DNA from: Stramenopiles sp. TOSAG23-2
Taxonomy: Eukaryota > Sar
Assembly (NCBI GenBank): GCA_900128395.1
Contig: LT649460.1
Coordinates: 1-24,441, forward strand
Direction of reading: 5' to 3'
Length of the DNA: 24,441 bases
Shown here: piece after piece, positions 11,213 through 20,718 of the stretch
How positions within the stretch are numbered: the first letter of the stretch is position 1
Layout: each line of letters opens with the position of its first letter
Made by a program: the position numbers and the translations under genes
Notes under the pieces: model-generated
Told to the model about the DNA's origin: nothing
The model's database searches: none
What the model saw: only the letters and a program-made list of their open reading frames with translations

Positions 11213-11299
11213 CGCAGCAAAGGTGGACTTGAACCACTATTTAATGAAAAATCTATAGGTTTGAAGCCTACACTCCAGACCCCTGAAGCTCATCGCTGC
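11213..11299 (-). tRNA. tRNA-Sec (anticodon UCA), copy 1
   Basis: An 87-nt gene on the minus strand starting GCAGCGATG. Acceptor: GCAGC pairs with GCTGC, continuing as an extended helix with G-U, A-U and a U-U mismatch, then discriminator G. D stem CTTCAG/CTGGAG, 6 bp. Anticodon arm TGTAGG-CTTCAAA-CCTATA with anticodon TCA. Long variable arm of the ATTT...AAAT type. T arm GTGGTTCAAGTCCAC with a 4-bp stem. The long acceptor, 6-bp D stem and 4-bp T stem are the eukaryotic tRNA-Sec pattern. Internal order and loops closely follow the animal tRNA-Sec. A TTTTT terminator follows at 11207-11203. Confidence 0.95.
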
Positions 11300-11323
11300 C
11301 CATTTATAATTATTTCTCAATGG

Positions 11324-11347
11324 ATATATATGCAATACTATTTGCAT
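11324..11347 (-). promoter_or_regulatory. TATA box and octamer-like site upstream of tRNA-Sec copy 1
   Basis: TATATATA lies at 11331-11324, about -25 to -32 from the tRNA start, fitting the external TATA box of tRNA-Sec genes read by RNA polymerase III in animals. ATGCAAAT, an octamer-type sequence, lies at 11347-11340. The same pair recurs 179 nt along, at 11503-11526, for copy 2. In an AT-rich genome both could be chance. Confidence 0.45.
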
Positions 11348-11391
11348 GTTATTAGGAAATGTAAATTTTATGTATATATAAGAAAATCAAA

Positions 11392-11478
11392 CGCAGCAAA
11401 GGTGGACTTGAACCACTATTTAATGAAAAATCTATAGGTTTGAAGCCTACACTCCAGACCCCTGAAGCTCATCGCTGC
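11392..11478 (-). tRNA. tRNA-Sec (anticodon UCA), copy 2
   Basis: Identical to the copy at 11213-11299 over all 87 nt, 179 nt further along. Its terminator is a TTTT run at 11386-11383, one T shorter than that of copy 1. Otherwise the flanks match. Confidence 0.95.
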
Positions 11479-11562
11479 CCATTTATAATTATTTCTCAAT
11501 GGATATATATGCAATACTATTTGCATGTTATTAGGAAATGTAAATTTTATGTATATATAAGA

Positions 11563-11932
11563 AATGAGGATTTAACAGGGACATAGCATCTAGCATTCAC
11601 ATACCACAGGAATTATCCATTTCAATCATTTATAATGGCACAGTATTGGATTTCGTGGATTTCATAATTTGGTACCAAAGTATGTATATTTTCGGTTATA
11701 ACTACTTTTTTAAAATCATATCTATCCTTAGATGTAATATTATTTCCGAAAGATTCTCAAAACGTTTCCTCCCAGCTTTTGAGTGAGATTTTGATGTTTT
11801 TAAACAACGGGAATGGAACTATTGCTATATTGACTAAAGTATGTATATTTTCGAATACTACTACTTTATAAAATAAAATCAATATAGCAATTTCCTATTA
11901 TTTCCGAAATAATTCCATAAAAAGCGAGGAGT
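11563..11932. other. intergenic, no gene seen
   Basis: AT-rich sequence. The phrase AGTATGTATATTTTCG recurs near 11679 and 11838, each followed by an ACTACTTT stretch, and TATTTCCGAAA recurs near 11742 and 11898, so the region includes an old diverged duplication. No ORF with support. Confidence 0.5.
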
Positions 11933-12139
11933 TTTGATGAACAGAAGATTAAAGTGAGGGGAGGAATCCATTCAATAAGTCACTGTATGTGTGTGTTCGT
12001 GATGAATGACTCTTTCTCTAACATTTTTATTTTATTTATATATATACATATATACATGTATTTAGGAACGTTTGATGAACAGAAGATTAAAGTGAGGGGA
12101 GGAATCCATTCAATAAGTCACTGTACGTGTGTGTTCGTG
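11933..12139. repeat. 69-bp direct repeats flanking a copy of kinase intron sequence
   Basis: Two 69-nt copies (11933-12001 and 12071-12139) differ at one base (T/C). Between them, 12003-12071 is an exact 69-nt match to the reverse complement of 14320-14388, the 3' part of the kinase-gene intron including its TTTAG acceptor and the first six exon bases GAACGT. Seen directly. An insertion flanked by a long duplication is inferred. Confidence 0.9.
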
Positions 12140-12221
12140 TAGATGTACAGACAAAACACATATTGCAGATGTACATATCAGTAGAGAAACAATATTATTA
12201 ACAATAACGTACAGATACAAC

Positions 12222-12959
12222 ATGAAGTCAAGATCATATGCAATAATATGCATCGTTGCATTTATTGTACTATTGCTACATAGTCACAATGTCAATGGAA
12301 GTAATGTAAATAATAATAGAATTAATAATAATAATAATCATAATAATCATAATAAAATATTAACAAAAGTAAGACAACGTACACAATTACGTAGTAATAG
12401 GAACAACCAAAAGAATGAAGATGATGATGAAGAGATTAATCAATTGATACAAGAAAAATTAATGGAATCATTCAATTCATTTTTACAAACAAATAGTCAA
12501 GCACAAAGTAAAGTAGAACCACGTGATGCTGAAAAAGGTGGCTCTGAGGAAGAATTATTGCCATGGGATAGAATACGTTTAACTGCACAAAGTTGCCAAG
12601 AAGGTCCAACGTATTCACGTTATGAACCAGCAAATATGAAATTAATCACAGATCAAGAACAATGCAATGTTTGCAGTCGTATTGTTGTCAATGCAAATCG
12701 TTGGAATTGGAAAAAACATTATTCCTCCCTATGCGTTGGTGTACCAAGGCATTTATTGGATTTATGTAAACATTGGGCATGTAAAATGTCAGTACATTGT
12801 CCAGAATTTATTGGAAATAAATGTATTGTAGATGGTTATGAACGTATGCCATGCCCGAAAAAATATTTATGTTGGAATTGTTTAGGGATACCAAAAAAAA
12901 ATGTTGCAAATTGTTTTGATACTTTAGATACAAAATTACATAAAGCAAATGGTGTTTAA
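12222..12959 (+). CDS. small secreted Cys-rich protein, saposin-like pattern (245 aa)
   Basis: Start taken at ATG 12222 because it begins a clear signal peptide: a basic MKSR then a hydrophobic run to about residue 22, ending near HNVNG. The ATG at 12129 would bury this signal. Residues about 27-105 are Asn-rich then acidic and Gln/Glu-rich. Residues about 120-245 hold 12 Cys, including QCNVCSRIV, LLDLCKHWACKMSVHCPE and LCWNCLGIP. The CxxC followed by a basic/amphipathic helix and spaced Cys recall saposin-B domains, but spacing is not exact. An even Cys number fits disulphides in a secreted or lysosomal/vacuolar protein. It may be lipid-interacting, but function is unknown. Confidence 0.75.
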   Translation: MKSRSYAIICIVAFIVLLLHSHNVNGSNVNNNRINNNNNHNNHNKILTKVRQRTQLRSNRNNQKNEDDDEEINQLIQEKLMESFNSFLQTNSQAQSKVEPRDAEKGGSEEELLPWDRIRLTAQSCQEGPTYSRYEPANMKLITDQEQCNVCSRIVVNANRWNWKKHYSSLCVGVPRHLLDLCKHWACKMSVHCPEFIGNKCIVDGYERMPCPKKYLCWNCLGIPKKNVANCFDTLDTKLHKANGV

Positions 12960-13817
12960 TATGGCGCGAGATTAATTTGTGTGTGTGTGTGATGTGTGAA
13001 TGGATGGATATATATGAAAATGTCTGTAGTAGTGTGGAGTGGAATCAATTTGTTTCCGGATCAAAAGAAAAGAAGATTTTTTTTCATTTTTTACAATTGA
13101 CTAAATGTGTGTGTGAGTGTGAAAGTGCGTGAAAGTGCGCATCATTTAATATAATATATATATATATCTAAAAACAATTATCTACGTAACTATTTCAATA
13201 TTTACAATTATTTATGTTCGTGCGATTGAGTATTGAGCATATATTATGCATACTTAACACGAGAAGTGGTAAAATTATATTATAACTTATAACATATTAG
13301 ATTTTAAACATCTCATTTAAATAAATTATACAAATAATATTCCATATTCCAGTACGTTTTCTGTCACACAGGTGTCGTCTCATATTACTTTAACACGAGA
13401 AGTGTAAAATTATTATAACTTAGATTTTAACCAATATAGTTAAAGATTTTATTTTACTCATATGATAATGTTATATACACTTGTACGATACGAACCGTCG
13501 TAGAATATTATTCTCTTGCGATTGAGTATTGAGCATATATATTACTTAACACGAGAAGTGGTAAAATTATATATTATAACTTATAGATTTTAAACATCTC
13601 ATTTAAATAAATTATATACAAATAATATTCCATATTCCAGTACGTTTTCTGTCACACAGGTGTCGTCTCTCCTCTTATATATTTTATTTTTTTTCTATGA
13701 CACACTCCTATATACAAATAATATTCCATATTCCAGTACGTTTTCTGTCACACAGGTGTCGTCTCTCCTCTTATATATTTTATTTTTTTTCTATGACACA
13801 CTCCTAATACATGCACG

Positions 13818-13850
<33 letters not shown>

Positions 13851-13887
13851 TATCTACGAGTAGTTATATAGTTATGTTCCTTGTTTT
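12960..13887. repeat. intergenic region of nested tandem duplications and a CA repeat
   Basis: A block of about 150 nt (starting TGCGATTGAGTATTGAGCAT, with ACACGAGAAGTGG and ending GGTGTCGTCT) occurs at about 13221-13378 and again from about 13517. A partial, shorter copy of the ACACGAGAAGTG part lies near 13393. A 96-nt unit is tandemly repeated across about 13614-13805. A (CA)n microsatellite spans about 13813-13849. It separates a plus-strand gene from a minus-strand gene, so both 3' ends lie here. No gene seen. Confidence 0.8.
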
Positions 13888-16800
13888 TTAAAACAATGTA
13901 CTACCAAACGAAACTGAACGTTCTTTTAATACAGTCGTATGTCCCCCATCACCACTACTAGTAGTAGTATTACCATCATCAACGTTTTTCTTCTTCTTAT
14001 CATTATTATTATTATTATTATTATTCTTTGACATTACATTTAATTCATCTTCAATTTCAGTTAAAACTTTTAATATATAATCAATGGAAGGACGCATATT
14101 TTGATCATGTGACCAACATGCTTTTGCTAATTCGCAATATTGTGAATACATTATCGAACGTATTTTATCACTCATTGTCGTATCACTACCATCATCATTT
14201 TGTTTTTCTGCATCTGTTTCAAAGATTATATTATCTTTAAATGTTGGACGTAATTTGTGTTCACATACTTTTGTCATTAAATCAATAATCGATGTAGTGT
14301 CCTCACTGAATGGCACACCACGTTCCTAAATACATGTATATATGTATATATATAAATAAAATAAAAATGTTAGAGAAAGAGTCATTCAACACAATAATAA
14401 ATCGATTTATAAAATAAACCTACCATAATTTCCCACATGACCAAACCAAATGCATAAATATCAATACGTTGATCATAAAATCGACCAACCATTACTTCTG
14501 GTGCAATCCATGCTGGTGAACCACACCTCGTAGACAACAAGAAACTTTTCTCCAATGTTGAGCTTAAACCAAAATCACATAATCGTACGGATAAATTTTC
14601 AATACTTGTATTGATATTTTTACGCAAATATTCAGTTAATAATTCATTTGAATTAATTTTTTGTGTTTCGGTTTTATTACTACTGTTATTGCCTTGTTCA
14701 TCATCATCATCATCATCACTACTACAACTGCTACTGCTACTACTACTATCATCTTTGTTACTATCCTCCTCCTCGTCATCATTGCCATCATTTAATTTTT
14801 TCTTCATAAATCGTTGTAATTGAAGATTTTTAAAAATATGTTTATGTGGATGATCGTCTACTTTCTTCTTAGCCCTTTTTTTATATCCAATAATAATATT
14901 TGCAGTTTTTAAATCACGATGTACAACAACAGGTTCTTTATTATGTAAATATTTTAAACCGTTTGCAATATCTTTTGCAATTTTAATTTTCAATTTAAAG
15001 GATAATTGGATTTTATCGTTTGATAAAATATCACGTAAACATCCATATTTCATATATTTACTAACTAGCCAAACTTCATTTTGTGTTGCAACCACACCAA
15101 CAATTTCAACTACATTTGGATGTACTAATGATTGCATTAATTCAATTTCTTTTTGCATCAATGCAAGCTCACGTTCACTTTTTTCAGTATGTGTTCTACG
15201 ATAACATTTTATTGCAACTTTCATGCCTCTAACTTTGCACTTATAGGTAGTACATGCATGGCCAGATGATAAAATTTGTTTTTTCTTTAAAACAGGTATT
15301 TCCCATCTTTCAAGTGGTTTAATATTATTTTTTTTCACTTTTGTATCATATGGTAACGATAATTGCGATTCTTGATCTGTACTATTATTATTATTATTAT
15401 CATTATTATTGCTGATATTATTGTCGCTACTATTAATCAAATATGATGAAGAAGAAGATCTTGTAGCAGCACTAGTAAGAATACTACTAGATGTGTTGAT
15501 AGAATAATTATTATCATTTTGCTGTATTTGATGATTTTGTGATAATGGTTGTGCTAACTTTGTTTCTGTATTATTATTACGTAACCACATATTTGTAGCT
15601 TTTCTATTTTTTTGCCATTGTTGCAATTTTAAAATCAATGTTTGTACCATATTTTTTTTAACCGGTTTAATTAAATAATCATCTGCACCAAGTTCCATGG
15701 CTTTATTGATATCGTTTAATTCTTCCACAACGCTGACTAGTATGATTGGAATATGTAATAATAATATATTACTTTTAACTTGTTGGATAAATTCAATACC
15801 ATTGACACCTGGCATATTTTTATCACACATAATTAAATCATATTTGTATTGATTTTCAAGCAATTCTTGCAATGCATCATTAGCACTTGAACAACATTTT
15901 ACGACGTATCCACAAACTTCCAATACATGTCGTAATGCTAAACGATGGAATGCACTATCATCAATTACTAGTACAGTAATATCCGAAGTTTCTTTATATA
16001 CTTTAGTTGGTATTTCTCGTTCTGGAGTTTGTCGTGTTAGAATATTATCAACCACTTGTATTTCTACCACTGATGATGATGATGCTTGCGCTATGGTTAC
16101 TGGAACAACTATTGACGACGGTGAAGGTTGTTGAATAGTATTTGCAACATGTGGCATATTATTGTTACTATTGTTTCTACTATTGCTACCGCTACTCATA
16201 CTACTACTACTACTACTACTACTAACACCGCTATTACTGTTAATAATACTATTGTTACTAATCCCCATCACATTATTATTTGTAGTACCATTAAACGTTT
16301 CTTTTGTTTCTACGTTGTTATTATTATAATTTGTTGTGTGAAGAACATTTGCTATTATGCAACTGCTATTATTAATGTTATTTGCATGTGCGGATTGAAG
16401 ATTTAATTTAATATCTTCAAGACTGCTATTACTATATAACAATTTATTCGTATCTTCCAGACTACTAGTACTACTGCCAGTACTGCCACTACTATGAACT
16501 CTTTGTTTTTGTTTTTGCTGGACCTTTTCTTTCAATATATGTAAATCATATTTTGTTTGCAATTTTGTTAACATATCTAATGCAAGTGGTCGTTTATTTA
16601 TCGTTTTATCGATACTTTTTTGAATTAAATCAATAAAAAATTGTGGTGATTTTGTAGAGTTACTTGATGGCATCTCTGGGCGTTCCCCAATTTTATATTT
16701 ATATGGTACAACTCTAGGATCATGATATGTTTGTTCTGAAAAAGGTAACCTCCGTGTTAACATTTCCCAAAAGACAATTCCAACACTAAATATATCACAT

Positions 16801-18104
16801 CGCATTAATTCATTACCTGTAAACACTTTATTTTGTTTAAATCGTTCTGGGCATGTCCAATATAAACTAAATTCTTCTTTTTCTTTGTCATTCATTGGTG
16901 GTAACATATGGTGATGGTTGCTGTCGCCATTGTTTGTTGCTGCTGGTGGTAATACAACATTTGGGTTTGCGATCATAGTTGCTAATGTACTCTTTTTCGT
17001 TGTTGTTGTTGAAGACGTCGCCGTCGTCGTTGACCATATGTCATTTTTCATTTTATCTTTTGATCGATCCCATTCAAATGAATGTGTAAAATCAATTAAT
17101 TTACCATGATGATGTGTATGATCTAACATAATATTTGGTGATTTAATATCACCATGTATGATGATAATATTGTTTTTTTTCACCCGTCTTTGTTGATTGT
17201 CGTTGCTGCTGCTGCTGCTGCTGTTGTTGTTGTTGTTGTCCCTATTATTATTAGTAGTAGTATCATTATTTATGATATTATCATGATAAAAATAATTATG
17301 AAGGTACGTAATTGCTTGTAAGATATCAATACTAATTTTCAATGTTTGGCCATAAAAATCTAAATCAGGTAATTTTTTATTATTTAATCTATCATATAAT
17401 GTACCACCATTTAAATATTCTAAACATATGTATTTATTTACGTTGTTTTTTAATACATTTGAATTGCTTGACATTTTTTCAATCGATAATCCTAGAAACG
17501 TAATGATATTTGGATGTCGAATACGTTTAAAAAATTTCAATTCATTTTGCAATTGTGAATTTTTAGAATGTGTTTTCATGACAATCGGTGTACCATTCCA
17601 TTTTACTTTATATACGGTTGATAATGATGTATGTGATAAAATATATTTCGTTTTGTAATCAATATTATGTAATATTGGTGAGGTAGTAGTATGTGGTTGT
17701 TGTAAAATCGATGTTGTTGTATTGTTGTCGTCATTGTCGTTTTTATTCCTGTTGGAAGTAAAAGTCTTCTTCGAGTTGTATTTATCATTTTGATTGACAT
17801 GTAAACTTGATGTTTTGACGGTATTTAATTTACCTAACGTTGTTGCTGTTGTTGTTATAGATGGTATAGAATTTGATAACGATGACGATGTTGGCATTGA
17901 CAATATATTATTATTATTACTTGTTGTAATATTATTATTATTATTATTATTGCTTGTAACTATTTGGTGATTTATTATATCATCATTATTTTGACATATA
18001 TTAGTTTGGATATTATCATGATTCTGTGCAGAACTATTATAATTATTATTATTATTATTATTATTATTATTGGATGTATTCAACGTACTATTTTTGCAAC
18101 CCAT
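13888..18104 (-). CDS. kinase-receiver-kinase signalling protein with lipid-anchor motif (about 1372 aa)
   Basis: Exon 1 is 18104-14424 (1227 codons) and exon 2 is 14325-13888, joined by a phase-0 intron; WEIM then continues as ERGVPF. N-terminus MGCKNS fits N-myristoylation at Gly2 and palmitoylation at Cys3. Kinase 1, about 150-515: VMK lysine near 176, HGDIKSPN near 316, DFT in place of DFG, TCPERF near 420, and a glycine loop lacking its glycines. Receiver domain, about 708-825: acidic VIDDS near 713, phospho-acceptor Asp in CDKNMPG near 760, and KP near 813. Kinase 2, about 935-1340: K966, HRDLKTAN with D1064, DFG D1177, CGSPAWIAPEV; an acidic insert of about 90 residues precedes DFG. 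TKL/RAF-like Ser/Thr kinases. Poly-Asn/Ser linkers separate domains. I infer a membrane-bound link between a phosphorelay and Ser/Thr phosphorylation. Confidence 0.9.
14326..14423 (-). other. intron of the kinase gene
   Basis: A 98-nt intron with donor GTAGGT at 14423 and acceptor TATTTAG ending at 14326. It is phase 0, lying within kinase 2 between motif WEIM and ERGVPF. Its last 63 nt plus six exon bases are duplicated at 12003-12071. Confidence 0.85.
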
Positions 18105-18506
18105 GATGTGTTGTATGTGTATATATATATATATAACAATAAGAGGTTTGTTGGTTTAATATATACGTGCTTGAAACGTGTATGTATTTTATTTATGTCT
18201 GAAAATATTTTATAAATGAAATTAATACAGAAATGATTCTCTGTGTTGTTATATATTAGATATATCCTCAAAATTATTAATAATAATAATAATAATATAT
18301 CTTGATTTAATTATATAATTATATTATATATACAATAAAACGTTATATCTATATGTGATTGTCGTCGTTGTATGTGAATATATTCTTCGCCTATAAAACC
18401 GTGGTGTACTCTTCTACATCAGTAGTGTGACATACAGTATATCCAAATACAAAGACTTTCTATCTATACATCTATCTATCTCTACAACAATAATACATAT
18501 ATATAT
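18105..18506. promoter_or_regulatory. upstream region of the kinase gene
   Basis: AT-rich with TA dinucleotide and TAA trinucleotide runs. On the plus strand CCTATAAAACC near 18390 resembles a TATA box, but no plus-strand gene follows before the foldback element. It probably contains the minus-strand kinase promoter. No ORF with support. Confidence 0.35.
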
Positions 18507-18720
18507 ATCCACACAGTAATATTATTATTTATAAAAATGGTCGAACTCCACAAGGCACCTAAACATTAAGGAATTTTTAATTAAAAACTACCAATTTTAT
18601 TTAAATTAAACGATTAATAATAGTATTTTTTGGTCAATTTTAATCTTTTTTGGTAAATGCCTTAATTGTTAGGTGCCTGGTGGAGTTCGACCTTTTTAAA
18701 AATAATATTACTGTGTGGAT
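18507..18720. mobile_element. MITE-like foldback element, about 214 bp
   Basis: Both ends read ATCCACACAGTAATATTATT inward, followed by GGTCGAACTCCAC, a variable base pair, GGCACCTAA and ATTAAGG. The inverted arms are about 65 nt with a few mismatches and small indels. The centre is AT-rich and non-coding. No transposase is present and no convincing target-site duplication is visible. This is the form of a non-autonomous DNA-transposon derivative (MITE) or a foldback element. It lies about 400 nt upstream of the kinase start codon. Confidence 0.75.
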
Positions 18721-19209
18721 GTAGTAACATCCAAAATCAATCAATCAATCGCTCTTTATGTGTGACGTGTGACTCAGGCACTCACTCAGGCACTCACTAT
18801 ATTATTTATATGCTAAATATAAATAGGGATCGACTAATCTGTGTGCGACAGTAGTGCCTGTGATCCATCCATCAACTTGAAGTGCAATCCATCCTGGTTT
18901 ATGTATTTAAATGGAATGCAAGATGCAAAAGGTGCAAGGTGCAAGGTGCAAGGTGCAAAGGTACACACAGTCTTTTTTTGAGGCCTTTTATGCTGTTATA
19001 ATACTTTTATTGGACTATTTATGCTTGTATGTCTGTTTTTTTCGTTTTGCAACTTTTCTTTTTTTAAAGTGCAAATTGCAAAAGTGCAAAAATGTACAGG
19101 TGACCGTATTTTTTTTAGTGAGAAAAGGAATATGATATATATGTAATATATGGAATACGATTATTTTTTTGAAAATAATATATGTGATACGAAGATATAC
19201 GAAGTATAA
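18721..19209. other. intergenic, low-complexity repeats
   Basis: Contains CACTCAGG repeats (about 18771-18797) and a GTGCAAG heptamer repeat (about 18930-18958), followed by T-rich sequence. Small ORFs here are made of these repeats and are not believable genes. Confidence 0.5.
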
Positions 19210-19548
19210 ATATTACACGGCACACGGCATAAAATATATGTAGAATATTTTATTTACAAAAAATATAACAACAATGATGGTGCTAATAATAGTAATTTAA
19301 CTACAGTTGCTGAATTTAACACAGTTGCTGATGATCATACTGATGGTCATAATAATAGTAACATTTCAGCTGATGATGATGGGTGTGGTGGTGATGTGGT
19401 GATGGTTTCAGATGATGATGATGGTTGTGGTGATGCATGTGATACATGTGGTGGTATATGTTCATGGGAACATATACCACCAGCTATATTACGTGAGAGT
19501 ATATTAAAAAATTTAATTAGTTATATGTCTCATAATAAAGTTAAGTAA
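19210..19548 (+). pseudogene. Asp/Cys-rich coding fragment without a start
   Basis: An open frame of 112 codons ends at TAA 19546-19548 with no early ATG; the upstream stop is at 19207. It encodes an Asn/Asp-rich linker, then a Cys-rich patch (GCGDACDTCGGICSWEHIPP) and a helix ILRESILKNLISY. The composition looks coding, as an internal exon or gene remnant. A diverged second copy of its middle follows at once. No family recognised. Confidence 0.4.
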
Positions 19549-19686
19549 CATTTCAGCTGATGATGATGGGTGTGGTGGTGATGTGGTGATGGTTTCAGCT
19601 GATGATGATGGTTCTGGTGATGCATGTGATGCATGTGGTGGTATATGTTCATGGGAACATATACCACCAGATATATTACGTGAGAG
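19358..19686. repeat. 142-bp duplication (offset 187 nt) of the coding fragment
   Basis: Copy A is 19358-19499 and copy B 19545-19686, with four mismatches. The second copy is in a different frame relative to the first and ends in RER then TGA. Each copy contains the same long palindrome. Confidence 0.9.
19449..19482. repeat. 15-bp perfect inverted repeat, 4-nt spacer
   Basis: TGGTGGTATATGTTC, then ATGG, then its exact reverse complement. It sits inside the coding fragment and recurs at about 19636-19669 in the second copy. It could form a strong hairpin in DNA or RNA. Confidence 0.9.
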
Positions 19687-19980
19687 GTGAATTTACTTGC
19701 AACCTTCTCTAAAGGTTGTTGATTTTTACATTTTTAATTCCCCCAAGCAGATATGTTTTGTTTTGAAAAATTGATAAAATGCCTTGTTATAATATAGAAA
19801 GCATGCGATTGTGAAAATATCTAGATATTTTTTATCGATATTATATCGTCTTCAAATCGAGAGAGGTATAATATATAATTATACATGTGTAAGTAATGTG
19901 TATTAAATTTATATATCTTGGAAATGTTAATCCTGTAATCCACACAAATCTACTTCATTAAACCAGCAATTGTATTAGAG
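19687..19980. other. intergenic, nothing recognised
   Basis: AT-rich sequence leading to the small gene at 19981. No ORF, RNA gene or strong repeat seen. Confidence 0.5.
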
Positions 19981-20444
19981 ATGGAAAACGAGTTAAAAAC
20001 ACAACATCATGTAAAACCTAGAACTGCAATGGACCGGGATTATACTTGGTTCTTAGGATGGAAAATGTGTAATACTGGTACTAGTAGTGGAAAAGTTGCA
20101 AGGTACAATCGTGATGCATTCAAATTATTGTATGGTACTGATGATGAATTTCAACCTGGTACAGATGTTGATGTGGCAAAAATATATTATCAACAAATTA
20201 CATATAAATCAACTGGTTCAAATAAATATGCTGCAACTGGAACGCAAAATGAGCGAAATTTATTAAATCATGTAAAAAACACATTGTTTTGTGATAACCT
20301 CCACCGAAGATATACATAATTTTAATATTATATGAATTATATCTAACTGTAGATATATGTAAAGAATTTGCAAATAACTGGCTTGATGTTGGTGCAAATG
20401 TACATTATATAAAGCAAAAGAGAATGCCAAAACATCAGGATTGA
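19981..20444 (+). CDS. small hypothetical protein, possibly spliced or decaying
   Basis: Unspliced, the frame runs from ATG 19981 to TAA at 20317-20319 (112 aa). A possible intron, 20291-20352 (GTGATAA...CTGTAG, 62 nt), would join NTLF to YICKEFANNWLDVGANV and end at TGA 20442-20444. A second frame, LYKAKENAKTSGLKLMDVLK, continues to TAG near 20470 and would join after one extra base. The N-terminal part has a basic start, then DYTWFLGWKMCNTGTSSGKV. No signal peptide, membrane helix or known motif. The broken frames suggest a pseudogene or a base error. Function unknown. Confidence 0.4.
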
Positions 20445-20718
20445 AACTGATGGATGTACTAAAACCTTAGTGTAAATATCAGGGTTTCTGTGCTGTGTCC
20501 ATGTCCTAACGCTATAGCAATAGTAAATTTAGCAGCTAAATAGCCACGGGTAGTGTCTAGTATAAATTATATAGGAAAACTCGTTTTTCTTTGTGAAATG
20601 CTCGCGTGCATTTCAATGTTTGGATATGAAAAATAATAAATAAATAAATTTACATATTCAACATGCACACATATTAGTAATATAAAAAAAATGAAAGGGT
20701 CCACTCTCCTCTCTCTGT
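20445..20718. other. intergenic, nothing recognised
   Basis: Contains the end of a coding-like frame (to about 20470), then AT-rich sequence with an ATAA repeat near 20634-20648. No RNA gene recognised. Confidence 0.45.

Larger units (their letters stand above)
11205..11562. repeat. perfect 179-bp tandem duplication carrying tRNA-Sec
   Basis: Copy 1 is about 11205-11383 and copy 2 about 11384-11562. I found no difference between the copies, flanks included. Each unit contains one tRNA-Sec gene plus about 85 nt of its upstream region, so the core promoter was duplicated too. Confidence 0.9.

Noticed and set aside
11933-12139. CRISPR-like repeat-spacer-repeat
   Set aside because: Only two repeats, 69 nt long, in a eukaryotic context; the spacer is a copy of a nearby intron.
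12129-12221. N-terminal extension of the Cys-rich secreted protein
   Set aside because: It would hide the signal peptide, and it begins inside a 69-nt repeat.
14382-14423. Kinase C-terminus GLFYKSIYYCVE read through the donor site
   Set aside because: This is intron sequence; splicing at GTAGGT joins kinase subdomain IX to the exon at 14325 in frame.
18911-19135. Small ORF made of VQGARCKVQ-type sequence
   Set aside because: Produced by a GTGCAAG repeat; no coding features beyond it.
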